Positions 35,419 to 48,538 are shown, counted from the stretch's first letter. The stretch is 64,000 bases of DNA from Choanephora cucurbitarum (GCA_025331435.1 JAIWNI010000020.1:1-64000); one strand, 5' to 3'. Notes: generated by a model not told the origin, from the letters alone. Program-made: numbers and translations.

Positions 35419-36589
35419 TTTTGCTTGTTATTCAATTACTAGGAATCGAGGGATAGGAATGTGATAGTTGTTTGTTAAAATAAAAAGAGTAGTTTGAAAG
35501 GAAGGAAGTTCTTCTTCTTAAAGGAAAGAGAGATAAACTGTTAAGAGGTAATGAAAAAAAAAACTCTCGAGTCAAGTCAATGCTTATTTATATGATTTTT
35601 TACTCTGTCAAAGTTTTTTTTTCCTTTTAGTCATTGATTGTTGGTGTAATGTATAAAGAATTATTTTGTTAAGGGTTTTCCCGCATTACCCAAACGAAAG
35701 ACATTACTTTGTAGCGTAACCATCAATGCAATTAGTTCAAAGTTACACACGCGTAGTGCATCAAGTAGTACGACATAAAGATCATACCCAACACACAATG
35801 CCTTATAAGGTCATCTATAAATTTATGGACGAACCTTACAATATCTTTTCACATGTACAAATTAGAAAACTAATGCTTTTAATGGAAAAAAATGTTGAAA
35901 AAAGCATCTGTCACCGCGCATAGAATCTTTTGTTAGTATATGTATGCTACTATAGTATCTTCAGTTCTCTTTGTGAGGCTCGGACTATAAATGCTAAAAT
36001 TTACTGCAAGCTGTAAAATGTATTACTTTTGCTTTTATAAAAGTGCCGTTATATTGCTACTGATATGATCGAAAGAAAAAGCAACATATGTAACAAAAGA
36101 AGAACACCAATACCAACATTGGATAAAGTTCTTTTTGCTTGAGCATGTGAATAACACGAATATGTTGAGTTATGCGAGTACAATGATCGGTATGATCTTA
36201 TTTTTATTCTACTTTTGGTAAAAATGGCAGTCTTCATTCTCGCCTGTACTTTGCACTTCGCATATATTTGTGCTTGTGCACATACACAGCCATGTATACA
36301 TAGTTGTATATATAGAATAGGTAACTGACTTAATGAAGAAGCCGTTGTTTAGTGTTCAGCTTGAAACAGCACTAAAAAGTGGGAAAGAAAAGGGGGAAGT
36401 GCTTGACTATGTAACTGTAAGTGAAATAAACCAAGAGATTGCACAAGTAATTGACTAACAACAAAACCTTACACTGAAATCTTAAGCTCGTAGGAGAAGA
36501 AATGCTATCTCTAGATAACATTGACTAATAGGTGACACATTGAAATTCAGCTTCTGCATTCGAAAAAAGAGGGAACCAAAAAGAAAAAA

Positions 36590-36618
36590 AAAGGAGGGAG
36601 GGAGGGGGGGGGAGGGTA
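36590..36618. repeat. G-rich tract, length-variable between the arms
   Basis: A run of GGAGGGAGGGA followed by a long G run and GGAGGG. The matching place in the right arm (around 52751-52762) is about 15 nt shorter. Four or more G-triplets make a G-quadruplex possible. Confidence 0.6.
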
Positions 36619-39600
36619 AGGCCATAACCTGATATTGTATTATGTACTCATATTTCCTGAACAACCAATTGTTGCTCTCGCAATTAACTCATCAGTTGTA
36701 CTTTTTGCATAATATCTTGGTTACAGCACATAAACAAAAAAGGAAATTAGAGTGCAAGCATGATGGATTAACACAAAAAGTTCAGGCTCAACCAGTGATA
36801 TCTATTATACAACCCTATCTCATTCTGTATCCATAAGATATCAATATCTGTTTGTCTGGTATTGAAAAAGAAAATGGAACTAAGTCTGGATGGGTATGTA
36901 TTTTTTTAGTACAGCCAATTGCATACAACAAATAGGACCACGATACATCACAATACACACTATTTGCGATGTTACTTTACTTTCTCTAAGAAAGAGGCAA
37001 TGTGTATGTAAATGCTGTGTCTGATCTGAAAATTTAACAGAAACAAAGTGTTTTGATCTGAGGTTTGTTCACTTGCTTTTTTTGGTAGCCGAAAGAAAAA
37101 ATGCATCACACACTAACCGAAACTAATCAAGATTTTGATATACAATGTGCTACGAATACATTTGCACAACCGATCTTCAGATAATAAATAAACTTTAGTT
37201 GTTTCTGGGATTTCTGTTACATATTCATATTAGAGGGTTATAAGGCGCACAAGTGTACGTTTTGGAACAACTTTCCTTTTTGCTAACCATCCAATAATGC
37301 TTTCGTCAGTTGTTGCTGCTGAAAGATAAAACCAGGTAACATGCAAAGCGTATGTCTGTGCAACAGCTAATTACATTGGACCTGCATGACTATGACTAAG
37401 ATGTATTTGTGTAAGTAATAGCCTTTGCTGAGAGACACAGTGTATGCACTATCAATAGCTTCCCTTGTACCATAACCTCCCTATATAACAAAAATCGCAT
37501 GACTGATTTCAGATCTCATTTGCCTTAATAGTCAAGGAAAAGATGTCTTGTACTAAAAGCCAAAAATATTGGTGCTGATGTCAATTGATCACAAACATCA
37601 CTACTAACTCATAATGTTAGATAGCTGGTCTGTAAGGACAAGCAAACCCATTGAATATAAACGCCTTGTGTGCAAAGCTAAACAAAACGAGCAGCTAGAG
37701 CATACTGAGTATACAAATACATGAGCGCAATAATGATAAAAGAAAACATCAGTGCACCGTTTGATCCTTATGATACTTGGCAGGTATACATTATCAATAG
37801 AATTGGGCTCTTGTTTTTTGTTTTTTTTTTGAGTAGAAGATCATATGAATGCAATTATAGACTGTGATGTCTCTGTACTGAGCTTAATTAACTATATAAT
37901 TATTAGCTCTTGCTTCAAGTATGCACTCAATTATGTTACAAACTGCAAGACACTGCTCACAGCAAAGGGAGAAAACCAAAACATAAAAACATTGGCCTTC
38001 GGTTTTTTTTGGTGCTGTCGAATATGTCCCTGATAGCTGTCTAGCTTTTCTTTTTCTGTTTTCTTTTTATAAGCTTATGAACAAGAGAAACTTAGGTTAA
38101 GCGTTTGCACTAGGATGGGTTTGCTTCAAATACAAGCTTGACTGAGATAGTATCATTGGACTAATCCTTACAACCTGCAATGTTTCCAAAGCTCTATGAG
38201 CTTATTTATTGCTTCGGTTTCTGCCTTGCTTGAAAGATATTTGTTGCACTTTTGGGCAAGCATCTCAAGACAAACATGATCTTGCTTATTCGCTATGGCT
38301 AGACTGAGAGGAGAATAGATAAATGTCATGACAATAAAAACAGGCTGATAACGATATACCAAAAATATGGTAATACACCAACACGAGAGTACATGCATGT
38401 CATTACCACAGTAACTGAACAGCATACTATGATAGCATTACTGTATCAAATTATTGCATTTGTTCCTTTTACCTTGGCTATATCGAACTACGATAACAAT
38501 CAGCATTACATAATAAACTTTTATTTCTTCTTCCTATTCTTTGGGCACTATGTCATCTAACAGCTTACTTTTAAAAATAGATTTACTTGTACTTGAGCAA
38601 CGTTCTACCTTGCTGTCGCTTCAGTCTGTAGACCATTTTGTTCAACTATATATCTATATAATCACATGCACAATCTCGTTAACCAGGAAAACTCTTATAA
38701 TCTCCTGAGCTAAATATAGTATGCAATTCAGCAATCAATTGGTAGAGGTGCCAATTATTATTTAACATTACACTGCATGCGAATCAAGCTATAGCTGATA
38801 TAGAAAGTCAATTACTAAAAAAGACGTTTTGATATTAAAACAGTAATGACTTCCTTTTTCTCCTTGTAGCGAAGGAATCAATCACACTTACTATCACACC
38901 AGATCCATTAGTGCATTGTTTCATTTGTTTTATGTAGTATAAGCATGATTATATAAACACTGCTCTTGTTGTCATGTCTACACGTATACATGTGTATACT
39001 ACTTGAAATGTGTAAAAGAAGAAGGATAGTCGTAGGTCTATCGTGCTGATAATTACGGAACAATACTTAGTGTACTTATAAGATATGTCCTTAGGTGAAA
39101 AGAAAAAGAACTGCCAAAAGCAAACAGCGAAAACCAAGAACAAACGCACTTCTTTCGTTTACTCGGATTTACTGATGAGTAAAATCGCAAGCAGCATTTT
39201 CTTGATACGAGGGTGGTTTCAGTTGTAAATCAACACATATTCATATAGGTCAATACCCGGTATTCTCAGATAGTGTAACCTGCATACCTAATAGTTGTTA
39301 CAAGCACTTTTTGTGATCCTTATGACTTACTGTGCGAATATCAGTTATCTGATAGCAATGGGATGCAAAGGCTTATCAACTCCTATAGGAGACACAAGTG
39401 AACAATAATAATTTCAAATTTATACAGGCTTTAGAGCGTTTACCATTCAGTTTTGCTAGGGAATAACTTGATTTTGATTTTTTTTTTTTGGATAAAGTTA
39501 TATATCACAATCCTTATATGCCACTACTCTTATTCTAAATGCATATTTGAGCTGTTCTAGTAAGAAGGTTATGAATATTATTTCATTTAATATATTAATA

Positions 39601-39719
39601 TGATGTCTTTGAGTAAAGTTTCGTTCTTTTTTCTATTCTTTCTTTGGGGAACTGTTCCCATTTGTTCCAATATATGTTGTAGTTCGTCAAGTTGTTAGGA
39701 TAAGAGTTAAAATAAACTC

Positions 39720-42376
39720 TGTTTGCAGGAGGAAGGTTGCTGGTGGAGTTCTTTAGCTTTACAGCTCCCAATGGATTCCGCCTATGTATTGAACATGCAA
39801 AGGGGCCAGTTTTTTATCTAGCCTCTTAGGCAGAACTAAAGGAAAGTATGTCAAGGCTGTATCCAATTGGCTTTTGCCGCCAAGGTCTGGATAATAACAG
39901 ACAGCACGGCTGTAAACACCCGCCAGCACTTGCATGCAATCAATGCTGTCAAATCAAAAGGACGTACCCGCTGTTTTCGCTTTTCTATGACGATCATAAC
40001 AGGCCAATTAATCGTCTTTCTTGTGCAAATCAATGCCACATGTAATAGTCATTTTGACTTCATCTATGGTCATTTCAAATGAGCTTCGGTAGAAGTCTTC
40101 ATAGGACATGCCTTTCTAATTTTCTTCGACATCACCGAGAGCATAGCTTTTTTTTTACTATGGTGAATTGCTCTTCATCTCCATATATTGTATATGCTGC
40201 TACTCTAAAGCCGCAATAGTCGTCACTCTTTGGGCTGTAAATCGACACAACATCATCTTGATTGATGTCGGCAGAGAGAGAAACCTAATTGTTGCTTTCT
40301 GAATTCATTTTTACAAGCAACCCGTCTTTTTCTTAGGAACATACAGCTCGTATATAAAATCAATTACATCTTCAGAGGCCTTTCTTTTCTTCATTGAATT
40401 CTTCCTTCTCTTCTTTCTTTTCATCTTCTCAAACTACTTTCTTTTCTTTATCCTTAGCTTTTTCTGTAATGAAAGCTTTCTTAAACTTAACAGAAGCAAA
40501 GTCTTTTGGTAGCGCAAAAAGACGCTAGATTCTTGCAGGTCTTCCTGGCTTCTTGATCCCAGTTGCCTCTGGAAGAGTCAATTTTGGAATTGATGAAGGC
40601 TCTTCAGCTATGCGAGACCTGCCATCAATAAACGAATCAGTATTGCAAATGAAGAAATTTTCAACTGTATCTATCAGTCAAGTTACTTCCACACAATCAC
40701 CCTCAGCATCAGGGAAAGCACCTTCCAAAGCAACAACATACTTCATCCAATCTTTGGAAAAGCTTTTAGGTGCATCTACATCTTCTTTTTGATTGTTGAC
40801 TATCCACCATCGACGAGGTATGTTCAATAGCTGAATTTTTTATTCCCTAATGCATCAAATGGATGACAGCAAAACAAGCCTTAAACGACTCTGTGCTTGC
40901 AGTTGCATTCCGAGTAATGCTCAGGGGTGACAGGATATTCTCTGTACAATTCTTAGCGCAATTTGTAAAGAGCGAGGTACCCAATTTTACCGCGCAGATG
41001 ACTGAGGTTGTCATCTTCGCTGATAACCTTATCAGAAGTTGCTTTCTCCTTCAACTCCTGCTCTTCGTAGTTACGCTCAACGTCTTTTAGGTACTCGCTT
41101 ACTCTATCAAAAGCAACGCAGAGATGTTAAGCCAAGATCATCTTGCGCTTTGAAGCATCATATTTACTCTCGGCCCTTTAAGTAATCGTACAACCCATTG
41201 TTTTGATCTTGGAAATGTAATTGGCAGCCTATTGATGCAAGCACAATTTTCATTCTGCTTCGAAATATTCTTTGAACTTCATTCTTTCTTCTCTGAAAAC
41301 AAAGCAATCATCTTCAAGAAGAATCTCGTTAATTCTGTTCGTGTTTTCAGAATACTTTGTGAAGCCAGTGAAGTTAATCAAAGCAGAAACACACGATTTG
41401 AACGTTTCAACAACAACATCATCTTTGAGTTCCTGCTTGTTTCAGTGATCACTCAAGTTGTTCAATATGTGCCATGTACAAAGAAGCTTCTTGTTTTGAG
41501 GAAACAACTTATCAAGAGCACTTCTCAAAGTAGTACAACTTGTCAGTGACGAATACAGTTTGACGCAATTCATCACCCACTTGTTTCTTGAGCATTTCAA
41601 GGACCTAATGGTAAGTAGTTTCCTGCTCATTGGTTGTCTAAGCAAAGGGCACAGGAAAGCTTTTGAAGGATCTTCGACCAATGTTTGCAACTCCATAGAT
41701 ACCAACCAATGGCATACCAAGATTGTTTGTCTTGTAGGTTGAGTCGCTAACCATTACTTCAGGAAACTGCTTTGCTTTTTCTGTCATTGGCTTGCTCGCA
41801 AAAAAATGGACTTCAAGAACATTGTCTGATCAAAATCGTAAAATGTCATATAGCCATTGCTTTGCATTTGCTGGATCAACAAATTTGCTTGTTCAGTAGA
41901 TGCTCTCTGGGAAGCTTCTTTTGTCTGTTTGTTATAGACACTTTTCATGTTCTTAACGTCACCTTTAGTCAATTTGTTATAAGGACTATCTTTACTGATT
42001 GTATTTTGAATCTTACGAGCTGACGAGTTTTGCTCAAGAATACTTTTACGTCCCTTTGAAGTTGACAGTAGATTGAGATCATGACAAAGCTCATTCTCAT
42101 TCTTAGGGTTAAGAAGATTAAACAAGTTGCCTTTGGACTTGAAAAATCTGATAGTGTAAGGACATTCTAACTTATGACTCATCTTGATACGACGCTTGCT
42201 AGGACCCTTGATTCTTTTCGTCTCTCTTTGCTTGTCGCTTTTGAGACACTGAAAGATAAGGCTTTTTGCGTCAGATCGAGTGACAGAAACGACAAATTTG
42301 TTTCTAATTGAGCGCTCTCTGATAAGAGTATTGAAAGACTGTCGATTGGTGTTGCTGGGGATGTTAGGAAGTGCAT
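39720..42376 (-). pseudogene. Decayed MULE transposase with OTU-like C-terminal domain
   Basis: Read on the minus strand. An N-terminal zinc-binding/FAR1-like part (42376-41784) contains CPYTIRFFKSKGN and MQSNGYMTFYDFDQTMFLKS. The MULE DDE core follows (41784-41442: MVSDSTYKTNNLGMPLVG, CTWHILNNL) and then a coding-like C-terminal region (EYLKDVERNYEEQELKEKA, about 41098-41042). Farther on, an OTU-type segment reads DDYCGFRVAAYTIYGDEEQF with Cys at 40213-40215, and GGIHWEL with His at 39771-39773. Several in-frame TAG/TAA stops and shifts interrupt it, so it is not functional. The limits are approximate. Mutator-like elements with an attached cysteine-protease domain are known; here the link is inferred from collinearity. 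Confidence 0.75.
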
Positions 42377-42474
42377 CTGAAGCTTCGTAAAGTTAAGTTG
42401 TAACCATTGTTATATCAAAGATAAAAAGGGATAATAGTTATAAAAGAAAATAGGGTCGTGGTATATACCCCCTC

Positions 42475-42519
42475 TGTTTTTTCGTATCAGTTTTTGAGAC
42501 ATAGGCTAAAATACCTTGT
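42475..42519 (+). repeat. Inverted copy A of a 44-bp sequence (possible TIR)
   Basis: The stretch starts TGTTTTTTCGTATCAGTTTT and continues with GAGACAT and GCTAAAATACC. It matches, inverted, the stretch ending at 49893. The two copies face inward over 7.4 kb. They may be terminal inverted repeats of a larger element. No clear target-site duplication is seen. Confidence 0.55.
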
Positions 42520-43066
42520 AATATGCTGCTTAGCATTTAGCGATAAAAGCCGAGTTTCTTAAGATATTGTATTTCGAAAAATCCAAATAGATGTTTCACG
42601 ACTTTTTGAATAATATCTTTAGATGTACAATCTTTATTTAAAAAAGATTTCGTCACAAAATATATGAAAATTGGTTAGTTGCTTTATGTGTAAGCCGATG
42701 AATAATGGAGAAATCATGGAGTGAAGCAAAGCTAGAGTGAACAATAGATTTTATAGAACACTTGAATTCAAATAGACTATGACATTTTCAGATCGTTCCG
42801 ATATTGAGAGCTTTAAAAAAGCATGAATTTACTACAGACTTTGCTTTTTTTGTATACTTTATTGAAATAAAATTAAGGAAAAAATTAGCCAGTCATTATG
42901 TGCTGACTGCTTAAAAAGGTCTGGTACGCAGCTTTTGGGCTCCAAAGCAACTGATCAAAAATACAACGATAGTGGTATTTTCACATAGCTGAAACAGCTG
43001 TACAAAGAAGTACTAAAGTGCTGGCCGGAAGGCTCTCGCAAGCTTCAGGTTTAAAGCTGGTGAGAG

Positions 43067-45637
43067 CTATCCAAACTGAAAGCTCAATGGGAAATCGTTC
43101 GATGAGATTTGCGAGTTGAAGTACCAGAGTCCAGTACTCCCACTTGGCGGGACATTCGCCACACAGCCGTGAAGAAGTCGCCACCAGGGAGTGAAAGCGG
43201 CCAGCAAGAGGGATAAGCGCCAAAACAATTTCCAACTAGCCATGGGAAACAGACAGGGCGCCGACACACGAAAAGGATCTTTAATAGGGATAGTACGCTG
43301 TTCTAGTCCCCACCATCGCCGCAAGTTGCCCAAGGAGATGTCAAAAACCGAGACAAGACCACCCTGTCCAATATCAATAAACCAGTTTGCCAAGGGAGGG
43401 AGATAGTCTCTCATGACTGGAAGCTAGGAAGCAGAGGGGATATCAGGGCTGGAAAAAATCAGCCGACAACGAGACGACACCACTGAATAGAGAGCACAGG
43501 CAGCAGTATCTGATGAGCTGGTGAGGAATACAACATCAAAAATTTGCACTGGAGTGCGACAAGAATGACTTATATCTGCTCGACTGGCACGAAGAGATAC
43601 ATCAGCACTATCATAACAGAGAAAGTCGAACACGAGGTAGCCAGGGCGGACCACTGGGAGGGGGAGATCAGTACCAGTTTTAAAGGCAGGTCCAAAAGCC
43701 ATGGTACTGGCCAGGAGTCGTCTAACTCCAAAGGAGGGAGCCGATCAATTAGCCTGAGAAGCTGTAACATAGGGGGACAGGCCTTGAAGAATATCTTAAA
43801 CCTCCGAGTATTCATAATTGCAGGCAAAAAGGTAGCATGACCAGTATTGACCTGAAAAAAGCGCAACAGCCAAGAAGTCAGAAAATCTGTAATTTAGGAT
43901 GCAGACTGAAGACGCTTAAGGTAAACCATTTGCAGAGCCAATGCCTGATCATCGATATCGACTACACTCATTCCACCTTGACTTCGTGGTTTTCCAACAG
44001 CATTGCAATTGGGTTTCAGCCAAAAAGGCAACGCGAGATCATAAACAGCTGACTTGGCAGAGTCTATCCAATTCTGAGGCAGTGTTAGTACTCTAAGGAG
44101 AAATCAAAAACGGCTATGTACCGAGGAGTTGACAACTACTGAAAGACCACTACTGAAAGACCACGAACAGACAATCCTCGCATCCGAATAGAGTGGATGA
44201 TCGCGAATAGTTTGGAACGTACATTCGAGAGAAACCAAGAAAATTGACGATCACTCGAGTATAATGGGTAGCCTAGTAGAGTGGCTGCATTAGAAGAGGT
44301 CGAGTCATGCCACTCAATGCCTGCATTGCAACAAATGTCTAACCAGGTAGCTGATGAAGCCCCACTCAAGGACGCAATTTTAGTTTCAGCTATATTGGTC
44401 TTGGCATTAGAAGCTCGAGAGTATACTGACAATGCCTCAAGTAAAGAGGACCATTCATCAAGGGAAGACAAAAACACCTCAAGGTCATCCGCATATGCAA
44501 GCAATCGAATTGGTAGGGAATCAATATATCGAGTGTTCATATCCAGAGGCGAGCACCGTAGCCTTATGGAAGGGGTAAGTCTAGGAAACTCGATTCCTTT
44601 AAATGCTGGACTATCTAGAAGGTACCGCAAAAGCGGCTCATAGGCAAGGTTGAACAGCAGAGGAAATAGAGGGTTACCCTGACGAAGCCCACGAGACTGC
44701 TCCACCGGTACACTAAGTCAACCATTGACTCTAATACGAATTTGTGTTCCAAAGAACCAGGCGAGGTGAGAAGCTAAACCGGACTAGTACCTGTTGCAAG
44801 TATCCTGGGTGGACCCTATCATGCTTTCTCTGCATCTAGCAAAACAACCACCTGAGGGTCAATCGATTTGGAAGCATGCAAAGTAATCATCAATGTGTAA
44901 TCGAGCCATCCGCTATCTGAGATCAGTCTATTTGGCATGAAACCAATTTGATAGGGGTTGATCAAATCAGGTATCACCAAATCAAATCGTTTGGCTAGCA
45001 GCTTCGTGAAGACCTTAGGGTCAACATTGATCAAAGACAGAGGACGACAATTAATGAGCAGAGTGGGGTCTCCTTTCTTGAACAAGAGTATCATTCGGGT
45101 TAAATTTCATGAGGAAGGAAAAGAACCATGGAGCGCATCGCAGAGCACGGCCAGCAGTAGGCGCAGAACCCCTCTATGGCGCGTAACTAAGACTCGGTAA
45201 AGCTCAAAAGGCAAACCATCTAACCCAGGACTTTTACCAGACGGGCTATTTTTTAAGAGAAGAAGAAGATCATCCTCACGAAAAGGTTCCATCAAATAAT
45301 CTTGGTCATCAGACTCGAGGCGCACAGTTTGTGGGATTGCATCCAGTAGTTCATCTACCGCTAGCTGATCTATAGGCTCAGGAATGTATAAAGATGTATA
45401 AAACGAACGTGCCTCTTTGAGCATTCCCAAAGCATCATGAGTAATGGAGTCAGGGCCGGATTGCCTCAGCCCTCGTAAGGTCTGTTGCCACTGTCCGGTA
45501 TGGAGAAGACGAAAGAAATACTTGTTATTCGCTTCGCCTTTTTCCTTCCATCGAGTAGCTGTCCGTAAGCAGTACTGCGATGTCTCCTTCTCCACAAGTT
45601 GTCCAATATCAGCATTTGTATGAGACAGGTGTTGCAT
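43067..45637 (-). pseudogene. Decayed non-LTR (LINE) reverse transcriptase
   Basis: Read on the minus strand from 45637. WKEKGEANNKYFFRLLHTG and SPSGKSPGLDGLPFELYRVL (RT domain start) come first. An in-frame TGA (45107-45109) then precedes LLFKKGDPTLL and NCRPLSLINVD. LLDAEKA is followed by a frameshift at 44819. GLRQGNPLFPLLFNLAYEPL and LLAYADDLEVFL follow, with the catalytic YADD at 44484-44495. Further broken frames extend to about 43067. No endonuclease domain or poly(A) tail was identified, so the copy is truncated and dead. The order of motifs is that of LINE elements rather than LTR retrotransposons. Confidence 0.85.
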
Positions 45638-47325
45638 ACATTTATCCTTAATGGAGGTGGAGGAGGAAATATGAGCTAGAGTCTGAAGACTGAAAGATTA
45701 CTTCAGGGACATACTTAACATTACTGTCTTGAGGTCGAGACTGTAGTGAAAGGGGGATGCACATTTGGTTGCCCCTCTCTGCCACTTTGGCCTAGAGAAT
45801 CCCTTCAGGAACTGACATGGGTTGTAGAGAAAATATAGACGGAAAATTTGTTTTTATTATATACTAAGCTCAATGACACACTCAAGCTACGTATAGTGTA
45901 GAAAATGCGAAAAAAAGCCTACAGACTTTGTTTTTAACTATATATTAACCTTAGATTGCTTTTTTCGATCCGGCCACTTAGGCTAACAATGGCCCATTGT
46001 CATTGTACGTGATGAATTAAAGAGACAAGAGATAGTAACAAAAAATAGCAACAAAAGAGAAACTAAGATAATATCCATAAATACGACATAAAGCCAATCA
46101 TAATCCAGGCTTACGTGTATTGATTGTTTATTCAATTACTCTATTGAGTGAAGTCTTTTTTTTCTTTTGGTTGTCATTTTCGTTGCTCCACGGAAAAAGG
46201 TATGTGTGTATCTACTTGCAACAGAAGGCATTTAGGTACTCAGTGCGCATTACGTTTTGGTTGAAATTTTCTTAGGTTATTGACATTTTGAACTATCATT
46301 GGTTTGTCAGTAGACAAGAAAAAGGCTGCCTTGATTATGGCAAGCTACAGTGCTCTTGTTGGCATTAGCGAGTATATGTCTGCTTAATTTAAAGAGACTA
46401 TAAGTTTCGTTTAAAATGGTAATCTTTTTTCTAAAAGCAAGTTTTAGATGGTGCTTGAAAGGTTTTGAACCTTACTCATAGATAGAAATCGATCTGTAAG
46501 AAATAGTGATATACAGGACGAACTGGCATGGCTAAACAGTATTTGTCTTCTGATAGCAGTTTTTCGTTGAAAGGATTGCAAGCCTTCTTGTTCTAGAGAA
46601 AATAGAGATGAACAAAATTATTTAAATATTTTTTTGATAGACAAGGTCTCCTTTGTATGTTAATATTTTCCATTCAGGACATTTGTCTTGCTCATTGCAT
46701 GACAACATAAAGCTCTAAGCATACAAATACAATAGTCGCTTTATTTGAAATTGTATATATTCTTCAGAAATGCACTCTTACACTGAGCATACTCTAAATC
46801 AGACACCCTTAAATCAAGTGACTCCTGTAGATAAGTTGTACAATTATGCAGTAAATTGTAATTTATTTATTCATTAGGTGTTACTTCCGTTATAACTTTG
46901 ACTTTATTATTGAATAATGCAGTGCTTCTATAATCGTTGAATAGCTTCTTCTTATTCTTCTTGTAATGCATAAGAGTATTTGTATTGAACGAATTTTCTG
47001 ATTCTAAGCATCCTTTCAAACACACGGCTAAAAGGAGAACTGCTTCAAATAATGTGTAATACATTGTGTATCTTGTTGAGACTAAATAAATGAAGCACAA
47101 TAGTCTTAATATGGTCATGCTAATTTCAAATAAGGTTTGATGTTTTCTGTACTACTTTGAATGTTACTTGTCAGCAAGCCAAAGCATGTAAAAAAGAAAA
47201 AAGAGGTAGCTAGAAGTAACTTTTGCGGTCCTGCTGCTAATTGATGAAATGAAAGTCAAGAGTAGTACTGGGGATTTATTGATTTGTTGATAAGGTTCTA
47301 GACTGAGTAATTTTCGCATTATACT
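45638..47325. other. Spacer without a supported gene; probable transposon relics
   Basis: A+T-rich sequence between the LINE remnant and a hairpin MITE. A TA-CAGTGCTC-like start at 46345 and later TTAAGCATACTC-like motifs hint at further decayed TA-target elements. No open exon chain is supported. Confidence 0.4.
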
Positions 47326-47472
47326 CTGATGAAAATTTAGGGAAGCGAACGATATTAGCATTCCCATTTCGAATATTCGGACGAACCGTTTTAGTCTTTG
47401 TAGCTCTATTATGTCTTCCGGATATGCGAAATGGGAATGCTAATATCGTTCGCTTTCCTAAATTTTCATCAG
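47326..47472. mobile_element. 147-bp foldback MITE with about 45-bp terminal inverted repeats
   Basis: The left end CTGATGAAAATTTAGG(G/A)AAG and its following bases to CCCATTTCG are repeated inverted at the right end (CGAAATGGG ... CCTAAATTTTCATCAG, 47427-47472). About 45 bp pair with only one or two mismatches around a roughly 55-bp centre. The structure can fold into a long hairpin. It has no coding capacity. Confidence 0.8.
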
Positions 47473-48351
47473 TGAATATGCCGGATGTTTAAAAGAAATA
47501 CGGACTTCATTCTACATTATGGAATCTCATTAAAGAAATGCTAAAAGAATTAAATGGTTTGAGGCCGATCTACTTAATATCACAAAGTTTATAGCATAAA
47601 TAACATAGAAAAGCAAATAACCAGCCAGAACAGCCTGTGACATTGTCGAACCAGTATTGCGTTTGGGAAGAAAAAGGGAACGCATACATTAGTCAATAGA
47701 TTTGAGAGTATGCTTAATATAAGAATGAGGATGACTACTCTTAGATGAAGCGACTACTGTATTACAATAGGTGCAGTTTATACTATAGCTTCTTATATAT
47801 CTATCTAAGTAAACACCTTGAACTGAAGTATGTGTTTTGACATCAAGCTTTTTGATTTCTTCTCATATAAAAAATTGCTTGATAACTCTATTAGCTAATC
47901 TTTGTGGATTATAAGGGGACATTTTTTTTTACAGAATATACACCCCCACAACTTTTATTGATGCATTAATTTCTCAATGCTGACTGAGCTTTATTCATAG
48001 CTTTGCTTCCAATAACTCCCGCTCAAAACCTCTACAATATATTAAATAGATCGCTTTATGCGTTCATATTGCACAATTTCGACCATGTTTATGTTTTTTT
48101 TTTATAAGAAAGAAGATCGTAATATTGATTGTGTTAATGCTATCTTTATTGTATTTATTCACCCATATGATTATTTATGTCCTTTGGTTCTGTCAGTCTT
48201 TTTTCAGTTTGTGATGTATTCAGCCCTGGTATTGTTGTTTTCTAGCCAAAATCACATCCTGTATTTGTCTGCTATAAGCGGCAATACTTCCTCTCTTTTC
48301 GCATATAGACTTGTTACCATTAAAGCTGTTTGCATCTTGTTTCTTTTGCTA

Positions 48352-48538
48352 CAGTCATCCTCCGTTTTAGGGAACGAAATATAGGGAACAATTTTGATTT
48401 AGGGAACGGTCTTAAGAGAAACGAAGTTCGTTTAATGCTGAGTATTCCCTGCTATTGCTTTGAGAAATAGGGAACGACTTTGATTTAGGGAACGGTGTCG
48501 AGGGAACCAAAACCGTTCCCTAAATCGGGGGATGGCTG
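48352..48538. mobile_element. 187-bp TA-flanked MITE with internal TTTAGGGAACG repeats
   Basis: The left end CAGTCATCCTCCGTTTTAGG matches the inverted right end CCTAAATCGGGGGATGGCTG, and both are flanked by TA (48350-48351 and 48539-48540). This is the target pattern of Tc1/mariner/pogo elements. The body repeats the terminal word (T/A)TAGGGAACG about four times in direct or inverted orientation, so the ends seem amplified internally. It has no coding capacity. Confidence 0.78.

Larger units (their letters stand above)
33712..39476. repeat. Left arm of a 5.8-kb inverted duplication
   Basis: The reverse complement of this segment matches 49892-55848. Paired positions add up to 89368 across the inner block (36642-39476), which means no indel over about 2.8 kb. 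Four separate segments I compared there by translation are identical. Across the protease gene the sum becomes 89559 because of a 204-bp insertion in the other arm and smaller length changes between about 35.5 and 36.6 kb. The outer edge is at CATACACAATAAG (33712). The inner edge is at CTTGATTTTG (39476). The arm contains one complete protease gene and about 4 kb without a supported gene. Confidence 0.93.

Noticed and set aside
37845..38425. Short open frames of 62-85 codons in the inner part of the arms, duplicated at 50943-51523
   Set aside because: They are duplicated only because the arms are. They show no domain, signal or splice context, and the composition looks non-coding.
40553..41742. 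Plus-strand frames in the MULE region
   Set aside because: The minus strand carries the recognisable MULE and OTU-like residues; the plus-strand frames are shadows.
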